Below, piece after piece: positions 60,010 through 64,000 of a stretch of 64,000 bases of DNA. Source of the stretch: Actinomycetes bacterium (lineage in GTDB: Bacteria > Actinomycetota > Thermoleophilia > RBG-16-64-13); assembly GCA_024637095.1 (NCBI GenBank), contig JAGXFV010000018.1, forward strand, positions 62,001 through 126,000, given 5' to 3'. A program made the translations under genes and the position numbers. The notes beneath the pieces were generated by a model that had not been told where the DNA came from, ran no database searches, and saw nothing but the letters and a program-made list of their open reading frames with translations. Each line of letters opens with the position of its first letter. The first letter of the stretch is position 1.

Positions 60010-60774
60010 CTATCCGGCTCCGCGCCGACCAAAGTAGATAGCCTGGACGTCGGGATTGTTCAAGAGCTCCGCCCCCGAACCTTCGAGCACCACGCAGCCA
60101 CGTTCCAACACCAGACCACGGTGGGCCACGCGCAGCGCCAGCCGGGCGTCCTGTTCCACCAGAACCATGGGGAGTCCTTCCCGGTTCAGTCGCGCCAGCA
60201 CCTCGAAGATCTCGCGAACGATGAGAGGCGCGAGTCCCATCGAGGGTTCATCCAGTAGCAGCAGTTGAGGCTCGGCCACGAGCGCCCGGCCAATGGCGAG
60301 CATCTGCTGTTCGCCGCCCGAGAGCGTGCCCGCAGCCTGCGCTCGGCGTTCGGCCAGCCGGGGAAAGAGCTCATAGACCTCCTCCAGCCGCTTAGCCTGG
60401 CCGCCGTCGCGGCCGCGCAGATAACCGCCCAGCTCGAGATTCTCGGCCACGCTCAGCGGCGCGAAGAGCTGCCTGCCCTCAGGGATCTGCACCACTCCCC
60501 GGCAGGCGATCGCCTCCACCGAGCGGCCGACGAGGGGTTCACCTTTGAACATCACCCTGCCGGCGGATGTCGCCACCACTCCCGAGATGGCTTTGAGCAG
60601 AGTGCTCTTGCCCGAGCCATTGGCGCCCACGATGGTGAGGATCTCGCCGGCGCCGACCTCGAAGTCGATGCCGTGGAGCACGGGAACGCGGCCGTAGGCC
60701 ACGCGCAGACCGGCGACCTGAAGAAGCGGTTTCGCATCCGCCGCAGGAACCGCACGTTCGCCGGAAGGGCTCAC
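60010..60774 (-). CDS. livF: Branched-chain amino acid-type ABC transporter ATPase LivF
   Basis: LivF is one of two ATPases of the HAAT-type importer. The 254 residues have LTIVGANGSGKSTLLKAISG (Walker A), the LivF-specific GRQLFAPLSVAENLELGG, the signature LSGGEQQMLAIGRALVAEP and Walker B LLLLDEPSMGLAP. It overlaps livG by 4 nt. The substrate may be branched-chain amino acids or, given paaK next door, aromatic acids. Confidence 0.94.
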   Translation of the reverse strand: MSPSGERAVPAADAKPLLQVAGLRVAYGRVPVLHGIDFEVGAGEILTIVGANGSGKSTLLKAISGVVATSAGRVMFKGEPLVGRSVEAIACRGVVQIPEGRQLFAPLSVAENLELGGYLRGRDGGQAKRLEEVYELFPRLAERRAQAAGTLSGGEQQMLAIGRALVAEPQLLLLDEPSMGLAPLIVREIFEVLARLNREGLPMVLVEQDARLALRVAHRGLVLERGCVVLEGSGAELLNNPDVQAIYFGRRGAG

Positions 60775-61577
60775 CGGGGTTCCTCCTCGGCCAGGTAGTC
60801 CTCGCCCAGATACGCCCGGATCACTTCCGGATTGCTGCGGATCATCAGGGGCGAACCCTCCGCGATCTTTTCGCCGTAGTCCAACACCACCACCTCGTCC
60901 GAGACCTCCATGACGAACCCCATGTCGTGCTCCACCAGCAGCACGGTGACGCCATCGTCGCGTATGCGGCGCACGGTCTCTGCCAGGCGCTCGGTCTCCT
61001 CGTTGTTGAGACCGGCGGCAGGCTCGTCCAGCAGTAGCAGACCGGGCTCGGTGGCGAGAGCCCGGGCGATTTCCAGCAGATGGCGCTCGCCCAGCGGGAG
61101 CGAATCCGCCTCGATCTCCGTCTTGTCGCCGAGCCCTGCGCGCTGCAGGGCGCGACGGGCGGCCTCTTCGGCCGCCGCCTCCTCCCGACGCTGCCGGGGA
61201 AGGGTCAGAAAGGCGGAGAACAGCCCCGCCCGTCCGTGGGCGTGCCGGCCCACCTTGACGTTGTCGAGCACGCTCAGCTCTTCGAAAATCTGGCTGTGCT
61301 GGAAGGTGCGGCCGATGCCCGCCCGACTCGCCCGATGAGGACTAGTGCGGGCCAGGTCGATCTGCGCGTCGCCGGTCCGAATCGGGTTGCGAAAGAGTAT
61401 GCGCCCGTCGTCCGGACGGTCGATCGCGGACACCAGGTTGAACAGTGTAGTCTTGCCCGCGCCGTTCGGTCCGATGAGGGCCTTGATCTGGGCCTCGTGC
61501 ACCTGAAAGGAAACTTCCTTGACCGCGGTCACCCCCCCGAAGCGGCGGGTGACCCCCTCCACTCTCAGGACCGGCAC
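60771..61577 (-). CDS. livG: Branched-chain amino acid-type ABC transporter ATPase LivG
   Basis: LivG pairs with LivF. The 268 residues contain RRFGGVTAVKEVSF, Walker A ALIGPNGAGKTTLFNLVS, the LivG marker GIGRTFQHSQIF, the signature LPLGERHLLEIARALA (LSGGQ replaced, as usual for LivG), Walker B LLLLDEPAAGL and VLLVEHDMGFVM. The GTG start overlaps the livM stop by 13 nt. Confidence 0.94.
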   Translation of the reverse strand: MPVLRVEGVTRRFGGVTAVKEVSFQVHEAQIKALIGPNGAGKTTLFNLVSAIDRPDDGRILFRNPIRTGDAQIDLARTSPHRASRAGIGRTFQHSQIFEELSVLDNVKVGRHAHGRAGLFSAFLTLPRQRREEAAAEEAARRALQRAGLGDKTEIEADSLPLGERHLLEIARALATEPGLLLLDEPAAGLNNEETERLAETVRRIRDDGVTVLLVEHDMGFVMEVSDEVVVLDYGEKIAEGSPLMIRSNPEVIRAYLGEDYLAEEEPR

Positions 61578-62686
61578 TCGCTCCCCCTATCCTCGACCGG
61601 TTCCCCCTGGCTGCGGCGGGCGACCGTGTCGGGAAGTGTCCGGCGCAGGCCAAGCAGCCTTGCGGGCGCGCCGGCCAGACCCTCGGGCAGGAAAATCATC
61701 ACCACGATCACCAGGAGGCCGAAGACCAGCAGAGTGTAGTCCTCGTTATACCGGGCGAGGACCTCCGGCAGCAGCACCATGAGACCGGCTCCCCAGACCG
61801 CCCCCCAAACGGTGGCCAGTCCACCGATGACCGCGCCGGCCACCAACAGCACCGAGAGGGTCACGCCGAAGCCCTCCGGGCTGATGAACATCACGTAATG
61901 GGCCAGAAAGCTGCCGGCGATGCTGGCAAAGATCGCGGACACCACGAACACCTGCAGTTTATGGAAGGCCACGTCTATGCCCAGAGAAGAAGCCGCGATC
62001 TCGGTGCGGTGCAGGGCGATCAAAGCCCGGCCCGTCCGCGTCCGGGGAAGGTTGAGCGCCATGCGCAGCATGATGAGGGCCGCGCTCCAGACGACCACGT
62101 GAAACAGGCGCGGATCGGCGAGGCTCCAACCTCCCAACTCCAGGGGAGGGATGCTCACCACTCCGTCAGTGCCCCCGGTCAATCCCTTCAGCTGAACCAA
62201 CAGGATGAGCACGATCTCCCCAAAGCCCAACGTCGCCATAGCCAGGTAGTGTCCTTTGAGCCGCAGCGCGGGGACGCCGATCAAGACCGCCACCAGAGCC
62301 GAGAGCAAAGCCGCCAGGAACACCGCCGCCCAGGGGTCGAGACCCCAGCGGGTCGTCAACAGCGCAGAGCCGTAGGCGCCCAACCCGATGAAGGCGGCGT
62401 GCCCCAGGCTGATCTGCCCGGCCTGCCCGAGCAGCAGGTTGAGCCCGATGGTGGGCATCAACCGGATGGCAAAGAAGGCCAGGATGGAGAGGTAGTAGCT
62501 GTTGGTCAAATAGAGGGGGACGGTGAGCGCGACGAGCGAGAACAGCAGAAAAGCGAGGTTGCCGCGCGCCCAGCTCCAAGCCCTCCCGCGGCCGCGACGT
62601 TCCCAGCCCCCCGGACCGACCTCGCCCGCTTTGACAGCCTCGCCGGTGGCACTCCCCGCGCGCTCTCCTTGTCCGAACCGCGGCAA
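61565..62686 (-). CDS. livM: Branched-chain amino acid-type ABC permease LivM
   Basis: LivM is the second permease. Conserved segments are LNLLLGQAGQISLGHAAFIG, RLKGHYLAMATLGFGEI, GGTDGVVSIP and SPEGFGVTLSVLLV; about nine membrane helices are visible. The frame is open far into livH, but the nearest credible start after the livH stop is TTG 62686, weakly supported by AAGG, giving 373 residues with a roughly 40-residue polar, Gly/Arg-rich N-terminus. The start is therefore uncertain. Confidence 0.9.
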   Translation of the reverse strand: MPRFGQGERAGSATGEAVKAGEVGPGGWERRGRGRAWSWARGNLAFLLFSLVALTVPLYLTNSYYLSILAFFAIRLMPTIGLNLLLGQAGQISLGHAAFIGLGAYGSALLTTRWGLDPWAAVFLAALLSALVAVLIGVPALRLKGHYLAMATLGFGEIVLILLVQLKGLTGGTDGVVSIPPLELGGWSLADPRLFHVVVWSAALIMLRMALNLPRTRTGRALIALHRTEIAASSLGIDVAFHKLQVFVVSAIFASIAGSFLAHYVMFISPEGFGVTLSVLLVAGAVIGGLATVWGAVWGAGLMVLLPEVLARYNEDYTLLVFGLLVIVVMIFLPEGLAGAPARLLGLRRTLPDTVARRSQGEPVEDRGSECRS

Positions 62687-62691
62687 AGAAC

Positions 62692-63582
62692 CTACACCTT
62701 CTGCGCGGAGACTTGCCCCAGGAGACCCTGAGGCCGAGCGAAGAGAACGAGCAGGAGAATCAAGAAGGCGATCGCGTCTTTGTACCCTGAGGCGCCCGAC
62801 CAGGGCAGGAGCCCCACGCTGAGCGACTCGAGCAGACCAAGCGCCAGTCCGCCGGCGACGGCTCCCGCCGGGCTGCCCAGACCACCCAGAATGGCGGCGG
62901 CGAAGCCTTTGAGACCGATCAGCGCTCCGGAGCTGTAGCTCATGAAGCTGATCGGCGTGATCAGCACGCCGCCGGCCGCGGCCACGGCCGCGCTGGCGCC
63001 GAAGGTGAGCAGTACCACTCGGCCGTAAGGAATGCCCAACAGGCGCGCTGCCATCGGGTTGACGGCACAGGCGCGGACCGCCTTGCCCAGCAATGTCCGC
63101 CGGTAGAAGACCTGCAGAGCGATGACGATCAGCGCGGTGACCCCCAGAACCCACACGGTCTGCGGTACCACGGTGGCTCCGAACACCGAGAGGGGCGCCC
63201 CCTCGGTGAATGCCGGCAGCGCCACCGCCTCCCTGCCCCAGATGAGCATGGCCGCGGTCCGCAGGGCCAGCGAGGCGCCGACGGTGACGATGATCTGTGC
63301 GAGTACCGAGGCATTCAACAACGGACGGATGGCGAGCAACTCGAAGAGCAGGCCCACCACGGTGACCACGGCGACGGCCCCGATGGCGGCAAGCGCCAGC
63401 GGGGCCCCGCCGGAATGCAGACTGACCGCGGCCAGTCCACCCAGCATCACGAACTCACCCTGGGCGAAGTTGATGATGCCGGTTGCGTTGTAGATCAGGG
63501 TGAATCCCAAAGCCGTCAAGGCATACACGCTGCCGCTCGTGATGCCGGCAAAGACGAACTGCAGGAAATCCTGAAGACTCAC
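62692..63582 (-). CDS. livH: Branched-chain amino acid-type ABC permease LivH
   Basis: LivH is the first permease. The 296 residues show GITSGSVYALTALGFTLIYN, the family mark GIINFAQGEFVMLGG, QVFYRRTLLGKAVRACAVNP and GLKGFAAAILGGLGSPAGA. About eight hydrophobic helices are evident. The GTG start lies 4 nt after the binding-protein stop. Confidence 0.94.
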   Translation of the reverse strand: MSLQDFLQFVFAGITSGSVYALTALGFTLIYNATGIINFAQGEFVMLGGLAAVSLHSGGAPLALAAIGAVAVVTVVGLLFELLAIRPLLNASVLAQIIVTVGASLALRTAAMLIWGREAVALPAFTEGAPLSVFGATVVPQTVWVLGVTALIVIALQVFYRRTLLGKAVRACAVNPMAARLLGIPYGRVVLLTFGASAAVAAAGGVLITPISFMSYSSGALIGLKGFAAAILGGLGSPAGAVAGGLALGLLESLSVGLLPWSGASGYKDAIAFLILLLVLFARPQGLLGQVSAQKV

Positions 63583-63586
63583 CTCG

Positions 63587-64000
63587 CTACTCGGCCAGCA
63601 CCCAAGATCCGCCCTCGATCCGCACCATGATCAGATCGTCGACCTCGAGGCCATCATGATCGGTCTCGGAGTAGTTGAAGATGCCATCCGGTCCCGCCCA
63701 GCCAGTGGTCTCGTTGAGCGCCTGCTGAATGTCACCGGGTTCCGTGGTGCCGGCACGCTCGATGGCGTCCGCGAGGAGGCCCACCGAGTCAAAGGCATGT
63801 CCGGCGAAAGTGTTGGGCTTCTGGCCGGTGGCCTCTTCGAAGGCCGCGATGAAACCCTCGACCACTTCTTTCTGCGCCGGGTCGGTGATCGTCTCCGGGA
63901 TCAACATCTTGCCCGCGGGAAACACCACGCCCTCCGCTGCTTCGCCGGCGAGATCAATGAAGGTCATATTGGCGATCCCGTGGCTGCCGACGTAGGGAAT
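63587..64000 (-). CDS. livK: Substrate-binding protein of the Liv-type importer (partial, N-terminus outside window)
   Basis: This is the C-terminal 137 residues of a periplasmic-binding type I protein; the frame is open to the window end. It contains MLIPETITDPAQKEVVEGF, FAGHAFDSVGLLADAIERAG, EPGDIQQALNETTGWAGPDG and FNYSETDHDGLEVDDLIMV, all typical of LivJ/LivK-like proteins. It lies 4 nt before livH. The signal peptide and much of the ligand site are outside the window, so specificity cannot be judged. Confidence 0.9.
   Translation of the reverse strand: MPYVGSHGIANMTFIDLAGEAAEGVVFPAGKMLIPETITDPAQKEVVEGFIAAFEEATGQKPNTFAGHAFDSVGLLADAIERAGTTEPGDIQQALNETTGWAGPDGIFNYSETDHDGLEVDDLIMVRIEGGSWVLAE

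Noticed and set aside
62687-63154. Upstream extension of the livM frame
   Set aside because: It overlaps livH fully and has no membrane-protein character.
1-64000. CRISPR arrays, insertion sequences, prophage or defence islands
   Set aside because: No regularly spaced repeats, transposase-like or phage-like proteins were seen; nearly all space is taken by conserved core genes.

Overview
The window looks like chromosomal core sequence of a high-GC bacterium. I favour a deep-branching member of the Actinomycetota or a close Terrabacteria relative. The reasons are the order alaS-ruvX-mltG-aroE, the SigB/SigF-type sigma factor with an RsbW-like partner, the YceD/coiled-coil/coaD block, and zinc-type L28 and L32, mixed with Firmicutes-like traits (FakA/DegV/Asp23, QueH, PdxST, a 6S-like RNA just downstream of aspS). 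GTG and TTG starts are frequent and stop/start overlaps (ATGA, GTGA, TGATG) are common. Every gene except rpmB lies on the minus strand, so the window reads from high to low coordinates as several long co-directional operons. No tRNA, rRNA, CRISPR array, insertion sequence or prophage was recognised.

Layout, low to high coordinate. 1-11.3 kb: type IV pilus motors (pilC, pilT, pilB), aroE, mltG, ruvX, alaS, a sigma factor with its RsbW-like partner, and two small envelope proteins. 11.4-24.7 kb: an IscU-MnmA fusion, a thioredoxin-fold lipoprotein, a 6S-like RNA, aspS, hisS, a metallo-beta-lactamase hydrolase, relA/spoT, recJ, an ABC1/UbiB kinase-like protein and a phasin-like protein. 24.7-36.2 kb: secF, secD, yajC, the queuosine genes tgt, queA and queH, ruvBAC, yebC, pdxST and an RpiR-type regulator. 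36.3-40.9 kb: a TPR protein, an EF-G2-like GTPase with a structured leader, an unrecognised two-gene unit bounded by terminators, rpmF and yceD. 40.9-48.2 kb: a DivIVA-like coiled coil, coaD, rsmD, recG, degV, fakA, asp23, a DUF1858 protein and the lone plus-strand gene rpmB. 48.2-52.1 kb: ribH, ribBA, ribE and ribD behind an FMN riboswitch. 52.1-58.7 kb: rpe, fmt, def, priA, metK, a small unknown protein and a thioesterase. 58.7-64 kb: a phenylacetate-CoA ligase and a LivFGMHK-type ABC importer whose binding protein runs off the window.

Most of this is housekeeping: translation, tRNA modification, recombination, cofactor synthesis and secretion. The points most worth a second look are the IscU scaffold fused to a three-cysteine MnmA; the 6S-like RNA with its own promoter, closing stem and terminator; the FMN-riboswitch terminator whose 3' arm carries the ribD ribosome-binding site; the terminator-bounded double-zinc-ribbon cassette; the EF-G2 leader and its altered G4 motif; tandem MshEN motifs in PilB; and a recurring -10-like hexamer 7-11 nt upstream of start codons that lack a Shine-Dalgarno sequence. 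I saw no defence system, secondary-metabolite cluster or clearly new multi-gene machine.
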